A stretch of 64,000 bases of DNA from Cohnella kolymensis (GCF_000829465.1 NZ_JXAL01000006.1:154437-218436), one strand, 5' to 3'; shown: positions 16,324-27,718, counted from the stretch's first letter. Notes: a model not told the origin generated them from the letters alone. Program-made: numbers and translations.

Positions 16324-18834
16324 ATGTTAGGTCTGGTCAAAAAAATATTCGGGGATGCCAACGAACGTGAAATCAAGCGGCTGTCTAAAACCGTGGAAGA
16401 GATCAACGCGTTGGAGCCAAAGATCTCCCAATTAACAGATGAACAGCTTCGTGCCAAGACGGATGAGTTCCGTTCCCGTCTGGATCAAGGCGAAGATTTG
16501 GATGATATTTTGCCTGAGGCTTTTGCCGTCGTACGGGAAGCGTCCAAGCGCACGCTCAATAAGCGTCATTTTGACGTGCAGCTAATCGGAGGTATGGTTC
16601 TTCATAACGGCAAAATTCCCGAGATGAAGACCGGGGAAGGGAAGACGCTTGTCGGAACGCTCGCTGTATACCTGAATGCCTTGCAGGGCAAAGGCGTACA
16701 CGTGGTTACGGTCAACGATTACCTCGTCACACGCGACAGCGCCGAGATGGGTCAAATTTACGAGTTCCTGGGCATGACTGTCGGCCGTAACCTGAATGGA
16801 CTTTCCCATGAGGAAAAACAACAGGCGTACGCGTGCGACATCACTTATGGAACCAACAACGAGTTCGGTTTCGACTACTTGCGCGACAACATGGTCCTTT
16901 ATAAGGAACAAATGGTACAACGGTCGCTGAACTATGCCCTCATCGATGAAGTGGATTCCATCCTGATCGACGAGGCGCGGACACCGCTGATCATTTCCGG
17001 CCAAGCGCAGAAATCGACGGAGCTGTACTATGCTGCAGACCGTTTTGTCAGCAAATTAAAGGATACCGAAGACTTTACAATAGATGTGAAAATGCGCACC
17101 GTTGCCTTGACCGAGCAAGGGGTCACCAAGGCGGAGCGTGCGTTCAATATCGACAACTTGTTCTCCCATGAGCATGTTACGCTTAACCACCATGTGCAGC
17201 AAGCGCTTCGTGCCCGCTTTATCATGAGACGGGACGTAGATTATGTGGTTCAAGATGATGAAGTCCTCATCGTCGACGAATTCACCGGCCGGCTGATGGC
17301 AGGACGCCGTTACAGCGACGGTCTGCATCAGGCGATCGAAGCGAAGGAGCAGCTCGAGGTTCAGAACGAGAGCATGACGCTCGCCACTATCACGTTCCAG
17401 AACTACTTCCGGATGTACCGCAAGCTGGCCGGCATGACCGGTACGGCGAAGACGGAGGAAGAAGAATTCAAGCGGATTTATGGATTGGAAGTCGTGCAGG
17501 TGCCGACCAACCGTCCGATGATTCGTGAAGATAAGGCGGATGTCGTCTATAAATCCGAGAATGGCAAATATCGCGCCGTTGTGGACGAGATTGTAGAACG
17601 TCACAAAACCGGACAGCCCGTTCTTGTCGGTACGGTGTCGATCGAGAATTCGGAGCGCGTTGCGGATATGCTGAAGAAAAAAGGCGTACCGCACCAGGTT
17701 CTGAATGCGAAGTATCATGCCGAAGAAGCGGCGATCATCGCCAACGCAGGACAAAAAGGAACCGTTACGATCGCCACCAATATGGCGGGCCGAGGTACCG
17801 ATATCGTTCTGGGCGAAGGTGTAGCCGATGTCGGCGGGCTGCATATCATGGGTACCGAGCGCCATGAATCGCGGCGTATCGATAACCAGCTGCGCGGCCG
17901 TTCCGGACGTCAAGGCGATCCGGGTTCTTCGCAGTTCTATCTGTCCATGCAGGATGAACTGATGCGCAGATTCGGCGCGGACAATATCATGGGCATGATG
18001 GAGCGTCTCGGTTTCGACGAGGATTCTCCGATCGAGAGCCGCATGATTACCCGCGCGATCGAATCCGCCCAGAAGCGTGTCGAGGGCAGCAACTTCGATA
18101 CTCGCCGTATCGTTTTGCAGTACGATGATGTCATCAACCTGCAGCGGGAGAAAATATACGGAGATCGCCGCGAAATACTGGCCTCCGACAACATCCGCGA
18201 AATCGTGCTCGGCATGGTTCGTTCGGTTGTGAATCGTGCCGTCGACAGCCATTGCTCGGACAGCGATGTGCCGGAGGATTGGGATTTCGAGGGCCTCCTG
18301 ACTTACGCTCATACGAATTTCTTGCCTGAAGAGCGCTTGAGTAAAGACGACTTGTGGGGCAAGGAAAAAGAAGAAATGATCGAAATGCTGATGGAGCGCA
18401 TTGAAAAGTACTACGACGAGCGCGAAGAGGGCCTCGGCAGCGAAACGATGCGCGAGTTCGAGAAAGTCGTCGTTCTGCGCGCCGTCGACAGCAAGTGGAT
18501 GGATCACATCGATGCGATGGATCATCTGCGCCAAGGTATCCACTTACGCGCATACGGCGGTAACGATCCGCTGCGTGAATACCAGTTCGAAGGACACAAC
18601 ATGTTCCTTTCCATGATCGAGCGGATCGAGGACGAGGTTACGCTCTATATCATGAAAGCTCATGTGGAGAGTAACCTGAAGCGTGAAGCGGTAGCTGAAG
18701 GGCAGGCCGTGGATACCAAAGCGGAAGCGGGTCCTAAGAAACCTGTGACGCGCTCTGCTGAACAGCGTGTCGGCCGGAACGATCCGTGCCCGTGCGGCAG
18801 CGGCAAGAAATACAAACAGTGCCACGGACAATAA
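16324..18834 (+). CDS. secA: SecA, preprotein translocase ATPase
   Basis: 836 aa motor of the Sec export channel. Walker A MKTGEGKT and the DEAD-family box [15 protein letters not shown] are present, with [23 protein letters not shown] and [10 protein letters not shown] in the second motor domain. The C-terminal metal-binding tail [18 protein letters not shown] is intact. Length is usual for Firmicutes. It keeps the hpf-secA-prfB order of B. subtilis. Confidence 0.98.
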   Translation: MLGLVKKIFGDANEREIKRLSKTVEEINALEPKISQLTDEQLRAKTDEFRSRLDQGEDLDDILPEAFAVVREASKRTLNKRHFDVQLIGGMVLHNGKIPEMKTGEGKTLVGTLAVYLNALQGKGVHVVTVNDYLVTRDSAEMGQIYEFLGMTVGRNLNGLSHEEKQQAYACDITYGTNNEFGFDYLRDNMVLYKEQMVQRSLNYALIDEVDSILIDEARTPLIISGQAQKSTELYYAADRFVSKLKDTEDFTIDVKMRTVALTEQGVTKAERAFNIDNLFSHEHVTLNHHVQQALRARFIMRRDVDYVVQDDEVLIVDEFTGRLMAGRRYSDGLHQAIEAKEQLEVQNESMTLATITFQNYFRMYRKLAGMTGTAKTEEEEFKRIYGLEVVQVPTNRPMIREDKADVVYKSENGKYRAVVDEIVERHKTGQPVLVGTVSIENSERVADMLKKKGVPHQVLNAKYHAEEAAIIANAGQKGTVTIATNMAGRGTDIVLGEGVADVGGLHIMGTERHESRRIDNQLRGRSGRQGDPGSSQFYLSMQDELMRRFGADNIMGMMERLGFDEDSPIESRMITRAIESAQKRVEGSNFDTRRIVLQYDDVINLQREKIYGDRREILASDNIREIVLGMVRSVVNRAVDSHCSDSDVPEDWDFEGLLTYAHTNFLPEERLSKDDLWGKEKEEMIEMLMERIEKYYDEREEGLGSETMREFEKVVVLRAVDSKWMDHIDAMDHLRQGIHLRAYGGNDPLREYQFEGHNMFLSMIERIEDEVTLYIMKAHVESNLKREAVAEGQAVDTKAEAGPKKPVTRSAEQRVGRNDPCPCGSGKKYKQCHGQ

Positions 18835-18879
18835 TCGTTCCGAAGAGCACCCTAAGATTCATATGAGGTGATTATCAAC

Positions 18880-19999
18880 ATGTCCGAAATAGACATTACA
18901 GTGAAGCAAGATCTTCGCGAAAGCGCGAAGCGACTCCAGCAATTCAGGGGGTCTCTTTGACTTAGATCTCAAGAAGGAACAGATTGAGAACTATGAAGTC
19001 AAGATGAGCGAACCTAATTTCTGGGACGACAACGAGAAGGCACAGGCGCTCATCGCCGAGATGAATGCCATCAAGTCCGTCGTGGATGAATATGAAGGTA
19101 TGGCGAACGAGCTTCAGGACCTTCAGGATATGCTGGAAATCCTTGAAGAGGAATCCGACGATTCGATGGTTAAGGAGTGGACGGAGAGCGTGAAGGCTCT
19201 TACCGCCAAGATTGACTCCTTCGAACTGCAGCTGCTGCTGAACCAACCTTATGACAAGAACGACGCCATACTTGAATTGCACCCGGGCGCCGGCGGAACA
19301 GAGTCGCAAGACTGGGCGCAAATGCTGTACCGGATGTATACCCGATGGGCGGAGAAACGCGGCTTCAAAGTCGAGCTGCTTGACTATCTCCCAGGGGATG
19401 AAGCGGGAATTAAGAGTGTCACGATTCAGGTTAGCGGCCGCAACGCCTATGGATATCTGAAGGCGGAAAAAGGCGTGCACAGACTCGTACGAATCTCGCC
19501 GTTCGATGCCTCGGGCCGCCGCCACACTTCGTTCGTTTCTTGCGATGTGGTGCCTGAGATTGATGAAGATATCCAAATCGATATTCGTCCGGAAGATCTC
19601 CGGGTGGACACGTACCGTGCCAGCGGCGCAGGCGGTCAACATATCAACAAGACCGATTCCGCGATTCGTCTCACTCACTTGCCGACCGGTGTAGTTGTGG
19701 CTTGCCAGACGCAGCGTTCTCAAATCCAGAACCGCGACAAAGCGATGAAAATGCTCCAGTCCAAGCTCTACGAGCTGAAGCTTCAAGAACAGGCGCGGGA
19801 GCTGGCGGAAGTCCGCGGTGAACAGAAGGATATCGCATGGGGCAGCCAAATCCGGTCGTATGTGTTCCATCCTTACAGCATGGTGAAGGATCACCGCACG
19901 CAGGTGGAGACCGGCAACATCGGCGCTGTGATGGACGGCGAGCTGGATCCTTTTATCGACGGATATTTACGCAGCCAGATCAAACTGGAAGCGGAATGA
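18880..19999 (+). CDS. prfB: Peptide chain release factor 2, programmed +1 frameshift
   Basis: RF2 releases peptides at UGA and UAA. The ATG at 18880 opens a 26-codon frame that ends at TGA 18958. The slip site is the classic one: an internal SD (AGGGGG), then CTT TGA C. After +1 slippage translation continues from 18959 to 19999, giving about 372 aa. GGQ motif within [20 protein letters not shown]2 thus limits its own synthesis. This is normal biology, unlike the other frame breaks in this window. Confidence 0.96.
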
Positions 20000-20017
20000 A
20001 ATGCATAATAAAACACA

Positions 20018-20054
20018 AACTTCCTACACGTACCGCAAGTGTAGGAAGTTCTTT
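20018..20054 (+). terminator. prfB terminator
   Basis: AACTTCCTACAC pairs perfectly with GTGTAGGAAGTT, followed by CTTTC. Confidence 0.75.
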
Positions 20055-20089
20055 CATTAGTGCGAGAATGGAAAAGAGGCGACACTCGA

Positions 20090-20995
20090 GTGGTATCGAC
20101 TGATCCGAAGCCCCCGTATTCGGTGAAAAAACGCAAGGTGCGCAAGGTATCCCCTGCAGCACGCGAAATTTTCAGCTATTTATCTCTGCTCATCGGCGCT
20201 TTCCTCATAGCCGTCAGCTTTAATCTGTTTTTGCTTTCCAACCGCATCGCCTCGGGCGGAGTGTCGGGTATCTCCGTCATTGTCAACACGCTTGTGCACA
20301 TTCCTCCAGCCTACACCCAGTGGGCGCTCAACATCCCTTTGTTTATCGCAGGAATCCTTGTATTAGGAAGACATTTCGGTGTGAAGACGGCCGTCGGTTC
20401 CGTCATTCTGCCTTTTTTTGTGCTGCTCACTTCCCACTGGACGGCGCCTACACATAATCCCTTGCTTGCTGCGATTTATGGCGGTCTCGGAGTCGGACTC
20501 GGTCTTGGCCTTGTATTCCGCGGACGAGGTTCGACCGGAGGGCTTGACGTCGCCGCTCAAATTATCCACCGTATAACCGGCATTCGCCTCGGTTTGGCCG
20601 TGGCTGCCTTGGACGCACTCGTCATCCTTGCCGCCGCATTTTTTATCTCCTTCGAAAATGCCTTATACGCGTTAATCGGCCTATATGTAACCAGCAAAAC
20701 CATCGACATCGTACAGACCGGGCTCCAAACCTCCAAAGCCGCTTTTATCATCTCCAAAGATCCCGAGCGGGTTTCCGCCGCTATTTTGCATGATTTGGAT
20801 CGGGGATTAACGAAGCTGGAGGGAGTCGGCGGCTATACCGGCGAGAATCGTCCCGTCCTGCTCGTTGTCGTCGGCCAAAGCGAAGTGACCCGATTAAAAA
20901 ACCTTGTTCGTGACGCCGATCCGGAAGCATTCGTCATCATCAGCAACGCCGCCGAAGTGCTTGGAGAAGGCTTCCGGGAAAATAAAAATTTATAG
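20090..20995 (+). CDS. YitT family membrane protein (DUF161 + DUF2179)
   Basis: 301 aa from the GTG at 20090; an earlier in-frame GTG at 20060 is possible. Five to six membrane segments carry the YitT signatures SNRIASGGVSGISVIV and FRGRGSTGGLDVAAQII. A soluble C-terminal DUF2179 domain follows (TSKAAFIISKDPERVSAAILHDLDRGLTKLEGVGGYTGENRPVLLVVV). Function is unknown; a transporter is often suspected. Unlinked to prfB by an intervening terminator. Confidence 0.85.
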   Translation: MVSTDPKPPYSVKKRKVRKVSPAAREIFSYLSLLIGAFLIAVSFNLFLLSNRIASGGVSGISVIVNTLVHIPPAYTQWALNIPLFIAGILVLGRHFGVKTAVGSVILPFFVLLTSHWTAPTHNPLLAAIYGGLGVGLGLGLVFRGRGSTGGLDVAAQIIHRITGIRLGLAVAALDALVILAAAFFISFENALYALIGLYVTSKTIDIVQTGLQTSKAAFIISKDPERVSAAILHDLDRGLTKLEGVGGYTGENRPVLLVVVGQSEVTRLKNLVRDADPEAFVIISNAAEVLGEGFRENKNL

Positions 20996-21006
20996 TCTGT
21001 CTATGG

Positions 21007-21035
21007 TTGCATAAATAATACATAAGACGTATAAT
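21007..21035 (+). promoter_or_regulatory. arg operon promoter overlapping an ARG-box-like site
   Basis: TTGCAT (21007-21012), 17 bp, TATAAT (21030-21035). The spacer reads ATAAATAATACATAAG, A/T-rich and similar to ArgR/AhrC half-sites, so a bound repressor would cover the promoter. Confidence 0.6.
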
Positions 21036-21095
21036 AATTCAGTATTCGAGCATAAACCAACAGTTACTTAGATCATAATCACATATTTTATCCGC

Positions 21096-21115
21096 TATTT
21101 ATTCATATTTTTATG
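21096..21115 (+). promoter_or_regulatory. Second ARG-box-like operator
   Basis: TATTTATTCATATTTTTATG, just upstream of the argC SD, resembles the ArgR/AhrC box (AATTATTCATA-like halves). With the site in the promoter it could support looping repression, as known for AhrC. Confidence 0.45.
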
Positions 21116-21137
21116 TGTTTTTATCGGGGGAACGACA

Positions 21138-22190
21138 ATGAATAATTCCAAGCTCCGCGCGGCTGTCGTAGGCTCAACCGGCTATGGCGGCGTCGAACTT
21201 ATTCGTTTGCTGCAATCTCATCCGCATGTTACCGTGACGTCGGTCATTTCTTCCTCCAGCGCGGGATCGCCGATTGCCGAGGGATTTCCTCATCTGAGAG
21301 AAATCCGTACCGACTTGTTGGACGGAATCGATGTAGAACTCGTTCGTTCTAAGGCGGATGTCGTCTTTCTGGCAACTCCGCACGGTGTGAGCATGAAGCT
21401 CGCTCCGGATTTTTTGGCGGCAGGCATGAAGGTGATCGACCTTTCCGGTGATTTTCGCTTGAAATCGGGTGACGTTTATCGGGAGTGGTACAAACACGAG
21501 CCCGCTGCACAAGCCGAGGTGGATCGTGCGGTGTACGGTTTATCGGAAGTATACGGCGCACAAGTTTACGGAGCCGACTTCATTTCCAATCCCGGATGCT
21601 TCTCAACAGCTGCATTGCTTGGCTTATATCCGGCGGTTAAGGCAGGCTGGATCAACCCGGACTCGATCATCATCGATGCGAAGTCAGGAGTCTCCGGTGC
21701 AGGACGCGGCTTGAATTTAAGCGCGCATTTTTCCGAAATCAACGAGAATTTCAAAGCCTACAAGCTGAATAAACATCAACATACGCCGGAAATCGAGCAA
21801 GTATTGTCGGAAGCGGCGGGCCGTCCTGTCATCACCACTTTTACCACTCATCTCGTCCCGATGACGAGAGGGATCATGTGCACGATTTATGCGGCACAGA
21901 ACGAGAATCGCGATACTGCCCAATTTGTGGACCTGTACCGACGATTTTATGAAGGGCGCCGTTTCGTCCGGGTTCATCCTGCAGGCCATTGGCCGGCAAC
22001 GAAACAGGTCTACGGAAGCAACTACTGCGACATCGGCTTTTCCACGGATGATCGCACAGGCCGGATTACGATTATTTCGGTGATCGACAACTTGGTGAAG
22101 GGCGCGGCGGGCCAGGCGATTCAGAACCTGAACCTGCTCATGAACTGGGATGAAACGCTCGGGCTTCAGTTCACTCCGGTCTACCCTTAA
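21138..22190 (+). CDS. argC: N-acetyl-gamma-glutamyl-phosphate reductase
   Basis: 350 aa. NADPH-dependent third step of ornithine synthesis. Nucleotide-binding VVGSTGYGGVELIRLL at the N-terminus and catalytic cysteine in SNPGCFSTA near residue 152; HQHTPEIEQ and FTTHLVPMTRGI follow. First gene of the argCJBDFGH operon. Confidence 0.97.
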   Translation: MNNSKLRAAVVGSTGYGGVELIRLLQSHPHVTVTSVISSSSAGSPIAEGFPHLREIRTDLLDGIDVELVRSKADVVFLATPHGVSMKLAPDFLAAGMKVIDLSGDFRLKSGDVYREWYKHEPAAQAEVDRAVYGLSEVYGAQVYGADFISNPGCFSTAALLGLYPAVKAGWINPDSIIIDAKSGVSGAGRGLNLSAHFSEINENFKAYKLNKHQHTPEIEQVLSEAAGRPVITTFTTHLVPMTRGIMCTIYAAQNENRDTAQFVDLYRRFYEGRRFVRVHPAGHWPATKQVYGSNYCDIGFSTDDRTGRITIISVIDNLVKGAAGQAIQNLNLLMNWDETLGLQFTPVYP

Positions 22191-22219
22191 TACTCGATGA
22201 GAGGAACGGGCTACTTATT

Positions 22220-23452
22220 ATGGGGAAAGAGAAACAGTACACAGTTCTCCCTGAGGGAGGCATCACCACACCCAAAGGCTTTAAGGCCGGCGGACTCCAC
22301 TGCGGCTTGAAAAAAACGGACCGGCACGATTTAGGCGTCATTGTCTGCGATGTTCCGGCGGCTGCGGCGGCGGTATATACGACGAATTTATTTCAAGCGG
22401 CACCCGTTAAGGTAACCCGCGACACCTTGAGTGAAGGCGGCATGCTGCGGGCGATCGTCGTGAACAGCGGGAACGCCAATGCATGCACGGGTGATCAAGG
22501 TGACGCCGATGCGCGCACGATGCAGGCGAATATGGCGGAAGCGTTGGGAATTAGCAAGAATCAGGTGGCTGTTGCATCCACAGGCGTGATCGGCGAACTG
22601 TTGAAAATGGATCGGGTGAACTCCGGTATCGCAGAGCTGCCCTCGAGGGTTCTAGGGGATGCGCAGGGTTCCGACGATTTCTGCCAGGCTATTCTTACAA
22701 CGGATTTGGTGAAAAAGGTTTCCTGCGTGACGCTGACTTTAGATGGGCAGCAAGTGACGATAGCCGGTGCGGCCAAAGGTTCAGGAATGATTCATCCCAA
22801 CATGGCAACGATGCTCGGATTCGTAACGACGGACGCTGCGATCGGAACACCGCTGCTGCAAGAGCTGCTTCGCGAAGTGACGAACGTGAGCTTTAACATG
22901 ATCACGGTTGACGGCGATACCAGCACCAACGACATGCTCGTGGCGATGGCGAGCGGATTAGCGGGCAATCGCGAATTGACGCGCAACCATCCGGACTATG
23001 AAGCATTCGTACAAGGATTGCGGCATGTGTGCACCGAGCTGGCAAAAGCCATCGCGCGCGATGGCGAAGGGGCAACGAAGCTGATCGAGACAACGGTCGT
23101 CAGCGCAGTCAGTGATGAAGCGGCACAAGCGATCGCCAAGACGATTATCGGGTCCAGTCTCGTTAAATCAGCCGTGTATGGCGCAGATGCCAACTGGGGG
23201 CGAATTATCGCAGCAGTCGGGCGTGCTGGCCAACCGGTGAACGTCGGGACAGTGGATATTCGTTTGGGTGACATTCCCGTGTTGGAGCAGTCCCGCCCGG
23301 TACCTTTTGATGAAGAAATGGCACTGGAGTACTTAAAAACCGGTACGATCGGCATTCACGTGAATTTGAATATGGGAAGCGGGACGGCGACGGCTTGGGG
23401 CTGCGACCTCACGTACGACTATGTGCGCATTAATGCCGCTTATCGGACGTAA
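22220..23452 (+). CDS. argJ: Bifunctional ornithine acetyltransferase / N-acetylglutamate synthase
   Basis: 410 aa. It recycles the acetyl group from acetylornithine to glutamate. The self-cleavage site KGSGMIHPNMATMLGFV carries the nucleophilic threonine that starts the beta chain. The oxyanion-region motif STGVIGELL is visible. Presence of argJ means the acetyl cycle, so no separate argE is needed here. Confidence 0.97.
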   Translation: MGKEKQYTVLPEGGITTPKGFKAGGLHCGLKKTDRHDLGVIVCDVPAAAAAVYTTNLFQAAPVKVTRDTLSEGGMLRAIVVNSGNANACTGDQGDADARTMQANMAEALGISKNQVAVASTGVIGELLKMDRVNSGIAELPSRVLGDAQGSDDFCQAILTTDLVKKVSCVTLTLDGQQVTIAGAAKGSGMIHPNMATMLGFVTTDAAIGTPLLQELLREVTNVSFNMITVDGDTSTNDMLVAMASGLAGNRELTRNHPDYEAFVQGLRHVCTELAKAIARDGEGATKLIETTVVSAVSDEAAQAIAKTIIGSSLVKSAVYGADANWGRIIAAVGRAGQPVNVGTVDIRLGDIPVLEQSRPVPFDEEMALEYLKTGTIGIHVNLNMGSGTATAWGCDLTYDYVRINAAYRT

Positions 23453-23467
23453 GGAGATCGAAACTTG

Positions 23468-24259
23468 ATGAGCACTCATAGATTCGTGATGAAATGCGGA
23501 GGAAGCACGCTCGCCGCTCTTCCGGACGCTTTTTTCGAGGATTTGCGGCAGCTGCAGGAGCAAGGGACTCAGCCTGTTATCGTGCATGGCGGCGGCCCGG
23601 CGATTAACGAAACGCTCGGCAAGCTCGGGATCGAGAGCCGGTTCCATAACGGACTGCGCGTTACCGATGAAGCCACTTTGGTCGTTGTCGAGATGGTATT
23701 GGCCGGCGGCATGAACAAGCAAATCGTGCGCAGGCTGCAGCAGAACGGGGCAAGATCGATCGGACTTTCCGGCACGGACGGCGGCTTAATCCGGGTGAAA
23801 CCGGTGGCTGACGCCGATGTGGTCGGGCTTGTCGGAGAAATTATCGGAATCAACACTGAACTTATTGAAGGAATCATTAACCTGGGCTACCTGCCCGTCA
23901 TAGCCCCTATCGGCATCGACGGTGCCGGGCAGCGATACAACATTAACGCAGATACCGCCGCGGGAGCAGTGGCCTCCCATCTAGGCGTCGATACGATGAT
24001 TGTGGTGACCGATGTTCCAGGGATCATGCGAACGGTTAATGGAGAAAAGAGCGTTCTTTCGCAGGTTACTTTTGCCGATATCGAGCAAATGATCGAGAGC
24101 GGCGAAATTTACGGCGGCATGATTCCAAAAGTAAGGGCGGCGATGAGCTGCTTGCACGGCAACGTCAAGGATGTGCTGATCGTCGATGGGGCAATGCCCC
24201 GCGTTCTGAGCCGAGCTGTGAAGGACGGAAATATCGGAACCCGCATTGTCAGGGGTTGA
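23468..24259 (+). CDS. argB: Acetylglutamate kinase
   Basis: 263 aa. It phosphorylates N-acetylglutamate. Start of the amino-acid-kinase fold FVMKCGGSTLA, substrate loop VIVHGGGPAINETL and the ATP-site region INADTAAGAVASHL, VVTDVPGIM, GGMIPKVRAA are intact. ATG 23468 is preferred; a TTG directly before it is possible. Confidence 0.96.
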   Translation: MSTHRFVMKCGGSTLAALPDAFFEDLRQLQEQGTQPVIVHGGGPAINETLGKLGIESRFHNGLRVTDEATLVVVEMVLAGGMNKQIVRRLQQNGARSIGLSGTDGGLIRVKPVADADVVGLVGEIIGINTELIEGIINLGYLPVIAPIGIDGAGQRYNINADTAAGAVASHLGVDTMIVVTDVPGIMRTVNGEKSVLSQVTFADIEQMIESGEIYGGMIPKVRAAMSCLHGNVKDVLIVDGAMPRVLSRAVKDGNIGTRIVRG

Positions 24260-24273
24260 AGGGAGAGTTCGGG

Positions 24274-25461
24274 ATGAGTGAGAGCGCGTTGTTTCCGACA
24301 TACGCCAGGTTCCCTATTACATTAGTAAAAGGGAAGGGCAGCCGGCTGTGGGATGATCAAGGCAAGGAGTATCTGGATTTCATGAGCGGCCTGGCGGTGA
24401 CCAATCTCGGGCATTCGCCGGATGCGGTTAAGGAAGCGTTGGTCAGCCAGCTCGATCAGCTGTGGCACGTGTCAAACCTTTTTCATAATCCGAATCAGGA
24501 AAAGGCAGCGCGTTTGCTGGTCGACAACAGCTGCGCGGACGCGGTGTTCTTCTGCAACAGCGGAGCTGAGGCGAATGAAGCCGCGATCAAGCTGGCGCGC
24601 CGTTATTACCAGAAGGTATTGGGCGAGCAGCGGTTCGAGATTATTACCTTCAACCAGTCGTTCCACGGACGGACTTTGGCGACGCTGACGGCCACGGGCC
24701 AAGAGAAGGTGAAGGACGGATTCCTGCCTTTGCCGGAAGGATTCCGCCACGTTCCACTGCATGATATGGACGCACTGGAAGAGGCCGTGAACGAGAATAC
24801 GGCTGCGATTATGCTGGAGTTGGTTCAGGCAGAAGGGGGCGTCATTCCGGTCGAAGCGGATTTCCTTCGCCAGGTGAGAGAACTGTGCGACCGGCATGGC
24901 GTGCTGCTCATCATTGACGAAATCCAGACCGGTATGGGGCGAACAGGAAAGCTTTTCTCGTATGAGCATTACGACGTCGAGCCGGATATTTTCACTCTCG
25001 CCAAAGGTCTTGGAAGCGGGGTTCCGGTCGGTGCCATGCTGGCTAAGGCGCATCTGATCCCGGCGTTCACTCCCGGCTCGCACGCGACAACGTTTGGCGG
25101 CACACCGATCATAATGGCCGCGGTCGCCGCAACGATAGAAACGATGCTTGAACAGAAACTGCCTGAGCGGGCGGAAGAAGCCGGCGCCTATCTGCTTCGG
25201 CAGCTAAGGGCAAAGCTGACGGGACTGCCCCAAGTGAAGCAGATCCGGGGCTCCGGCTTGCTGATAGGAATCCTCTGCAACGCTCCCGTCGCAGAGCATA
25301 TCGCCGAGCTTCATAAGCGGGGACTGCTCGTCGTACCGGCCGGACCAGAAGTTATTCGACTGCTTCCGAATCTGCTCGTCACCAAGGATGAAATCGACGA
25401 AGCGGTTGATCTGATCGCTGATGTACTTAAGGAGCATGCGACGGTTAAGCCCGTCAACTGA
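24274..25461 (+). CDS. argD: Acetylornithine aminotransferase
   Basis: 395 aa class III PLP aminotransferase. FCNSGAEANEAAIKLARRY holds the phosphate-binding loop, LLIIDEIQTGMGRTG the cofactor aspartate and FTLAKGLGSGVPVGAM the Schiff-base lysine. ATG 24274 follows AGGGAGAG; an in-frame TTG at 24256 lies in argB. Confidence 0.96.
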   Translation: MSESALFPTYARFPITLVKGKGSRLWDDQGKEYLDFMSGLAVTNLGHSPDAVKEALVSQLDQLWHVSNLFHNPNQEKAARLLVDNSCADAVFFCNSGAEANEAAIKLARRYYQKVLGEQRFEIITFNQSFHGRTLATLTATGQEKVKDGFLPLPEGFRHVPLHDMDALEEAVNENTAAIMLELVQAEGGVIPVEADFLRQVRELCDRHGVLLIIDEIQTGMGRTGKLFSYEHYDVEPDIFTLAKGLGSGVPVGAMLAKAHLIPAFTPGSHATTFGGTPIIMAAVAATIETMLEQKLPERAEEAGAYLLRQLRAKLTGLPQVKQIRGSGLLIGILCNAPVAEHIAELHKRGLLVVPAGPEVIRLLPNLLVTKDEIDEAVDLIADVLKEHATVKPVN

Positions 25462-25483
25462 CAAGAGATAGGGAGGGAACGCT

Positions 25484-26443
25484 TTGCAACCCACCGCGAA
25501 TTTGGAAGACATGTCCGCGCAGCTGAAAGGCCGCGATTTTCTCGGACTTATCGATTATTCACCGGAAGAGATCCGTTATTTGCTGGATTTGGCTATCGAG
25601 CTGAAGCGCAAGCAGAAATCGGGAGAATTCTATCAGCCGCTCAAAGGTAAAACATTGGGGATGATTTTCGAAAAATCGTCTACACGCACCCGGGTTTCTT
25701 TTGAAGTCGGCATGTATCAGCTGGGCGGTCACGCTTTGTTTTTGAGCAAGAACGACATCCAGATGGGCCGCGGCGAAACGATCCGGGATACGGCGCAGAC
25801 GATGTCGCGTTACCTGGATGGAATCATCATTCGCACATTCGGTCACCGCAACGTGGTGGAGCTGGCTCGCAGCGCGACGATTCCCGTCATTAACGCGCTG
25901 TCGGATCGATCGCACCCTTGCCAGGCGCTTGCCGATTTTCAAACGATCCTCGAGATGAAAGGGCGCCTTGAAGGGCTCAAGATCGCCTACATCGGCGACG
26001 GCAACAACATGACTCATTCCCTGATGATGGGAGCGAGCAAGCTGGGCATGCATTTTACCGTCGCATCTCCGGCAGGGTACGATCCCGATGCGGGAATCGT
26101 TCAGCTGGCTAAAGAGGCTGCGGCTGAGACCGGCGGCAGAGTGGATATTTTGAGGGACGCCCGTGAAGCCGTTGAGAATGCGGATATCATCTACACCGAT
26201 GTGTGGGCCAGCATGGGCTTCGAGGCGGAGCAGAAGGAACGCGAGAAAGCTTTTGCCCATTATCAGGTGAACGAGGAGCTCGTGAAATACGCCAAATCCG
26301 ATTACCTGTTCATGCACTGCTTGCCCGCCCACCGAGGCGAAGAGGTAAGCGAAGGGGTCATCGACGGGCCGCATTCGGTTATTTTCGATGAGGCGGAGAA
26401 CCGTCTCCACGCGCAAAAAGCAATTATGGCCGCGATCATGTAG
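25484..26443 (+). CDS. argF: Ornithine carbamoyltransferase
   Basis: 319 aa. It makes citrulline from ornithine and carbamoyl phosphate. STRTRVSFE binds carbamoyl phosphate, SHPCQALADF is the second phosphate site and MHCLPAHRGEEV carries the ornithine-site cysteine. TTG start at 25484 with GGGAGGG ahead; an ATG at 25511 is an alternative. carAB is not in the operon. Confidence 0.96.
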   Translation: MQPTANLEDMSAQLKGRDFLGLIDYSPEEIRYLLDLAIELKRKQKSGEFYQPLKGKTLGMIFEKSSTRTRVSFEVGMYQLGGHALFLSKNDIQMGRGETIRDTAQTMSRYLDGIIIRTFGHRNVVELARSATIPVINALSDRSHPCQALADFQTILEMKGRLEGLKIAYIGDGNNMTHSLMMGASKLGMHFTVASPAGYDPDAGIVQLAKEAAAETGGRVDILRDAREAVENADIIYTDVWASMGFEAEQKEREKAFAHYQVNEELVKYAKSDYLFMHCLPAHRGEEVSEGVIDGPHSVIFDEAENRLHAQKAIMAAIM

Positions 26444-26476
26444 CCTTATTTTCCGATACGAAGGAGCTTTAACCCG

Positions 26477-27718
26477 ATGGCAAAAGAAAAAATCGTTCTG
26501 GCCTACTCCGGGGGCCTTGATACCTCCGTCATCCTTACTTGGTTAAAAGAGACGTACGACGCGGAAATCATTACTTTTACGGCCGATATCGGACAAAAGG
26601 ATGAGCTCGACGGTCTTGAGGAGAAAGCGATCAAAACCGGGGCGTCCAAAGTGTATATCGACGATCTTCGTGAGGAGTTCGCCAAGGATTTTATCTATCC
26701 GATGTTTCAGGCGGGTGCGCTGTACGAAGGGCAGTATCTGCTCGGCACCAGTATCGCACGGCCTTTGATCGCTAAGCGGATGGTGGATATCGCCATTGCC
26801 GAAGGGGCTACCGCAATCGCGCACGGCGCCACGGGTAAAGGGAACGATCAGGTGCGTTTCGAGCTGACGGCCGCTGCGCTGACTCCGAACATCAAAGTGA
26901 TCGCGCCATGGCGAATTGAGGAGTTCCGGCAGGCATTCCCTGGCCGCGCCGAGATGATCGCTTACGCGGAAAAGCACGGCATTCCCGTTCAAGCTTCTGC
27001 GGCTAAGCCTTACTCTATGGATCGCAACCTGCTTCACATCAGCTTCGAGAGCGGCATGCTCGAGGATCCTTGGTTCGACTCAAGTGCTGATGATGTTCAA
27101 GAGATGTATGTGCTCAGCGTTTCGCCGGAGAAGGCACCGGACCAACCCGAATATGTCGAGTTGGAATTCGAAGGCGGCAATTGTGTGGCGGTGAATGGTG
27201 TTCCGATGAATCCGCTGCAGGTGATGGAGAAGCTCAACGAGCTTGGCGGCAAGCATGGGATCGGACGCGTCGATATGGTGGAGAATCGCTTTGTCGGCAT
27301 GAAGAGCCGCGGTGTGTACGAAACACCGGGCGGCAGCATCCTTTTCACCGCTCACCGCAAGATCGAATCGCTTACGATGGACCGGGAAGTCATGCATTTG
27401 CGCGACTCGTTCATTTCCAAATACAGCTCTCTTGTGTACAACGGTTTCTGGTTTGCGCCCGAGCGCCTTGCCATTCAAGCTTTGGTGTCGGAAAGCCAGA
27501 AGAACGTCACCGGTACGGTGCGGCTCAAGCTGTACAAGGGCAATATGATGGCCGCCGGACTGAAGAGCCCGGTCAGTCTATACAATCCCCACATCGCCAC
27601 GATGGAAGCCGATCCTACGCAAGCGTACGATCAAGGGGACGCAACAGGCTTTATCCGTCTGAACGCTTTGCGCTTGAAGGTATCTTCTGGCGTCAACGGC
27701 GCTTCCGGCGTTAATTGA
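26477..27718 (+). CDS. argG: Argininosuccinate synthase
   Basis: 413 aa. The ATP-binding P-loop-like motif [14 protein letters not shown] opens the protein, and [14 protein letters not shown] and [13 protein letters not shown] follow. The last dozen residues ([11 protein letters not shown]) are a short repeat unlike the family core. Separated from argH by a large hairpin. Confidence 0.97.
   Translation: MAKEKIVLAYSGGLDTSVILTWLKETYDAEIITFTADIGQKDELDGLEEKAIKTGASKVYIDDLREEFAKDFIYPMFQAGALYEGQYLLGTSIARPLIAKRMVDIAIAEGATAIAHGATGKGNDQVRFELTAAALTPNIKVIAPWRIEEFRQAFPGRAEMIAYAEKHGIPVQASAAKPYSMDRNLLHISFESGMLEDPWFDSSADDVQEMYVLSVSPEKAPDQPEYVELEFEGGNCVAVNGVPMNPLQVMEKLNELGGKHGIGRVDMVENRFVGMKSRGVYETPGGSILFTAHRKIESLTMDREVMHLRDSFISKYSSLVYNGFWFAPERLAIQALVSESQKNVTGTVRLKLYKGNMMAAGLKSPVSLYNPHIATMEADPTQAYDQGDATGFIRLNALRLKVSSGVNGASGVN

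Noticed and set aside
17056..18543. Long open frame on the minus strand opposite secA (495 codons)
   Set aside because: It mirrors the codon bias of secA, has no SD and resembles no family; the same holds for long antisense frames opposite prfB and argF.
18880..18963. Frameshift error in prfB
   Set aside because: The internal SD and CTT-TGA-C slip site are the conserved programmed +1 frameshift of RF2.
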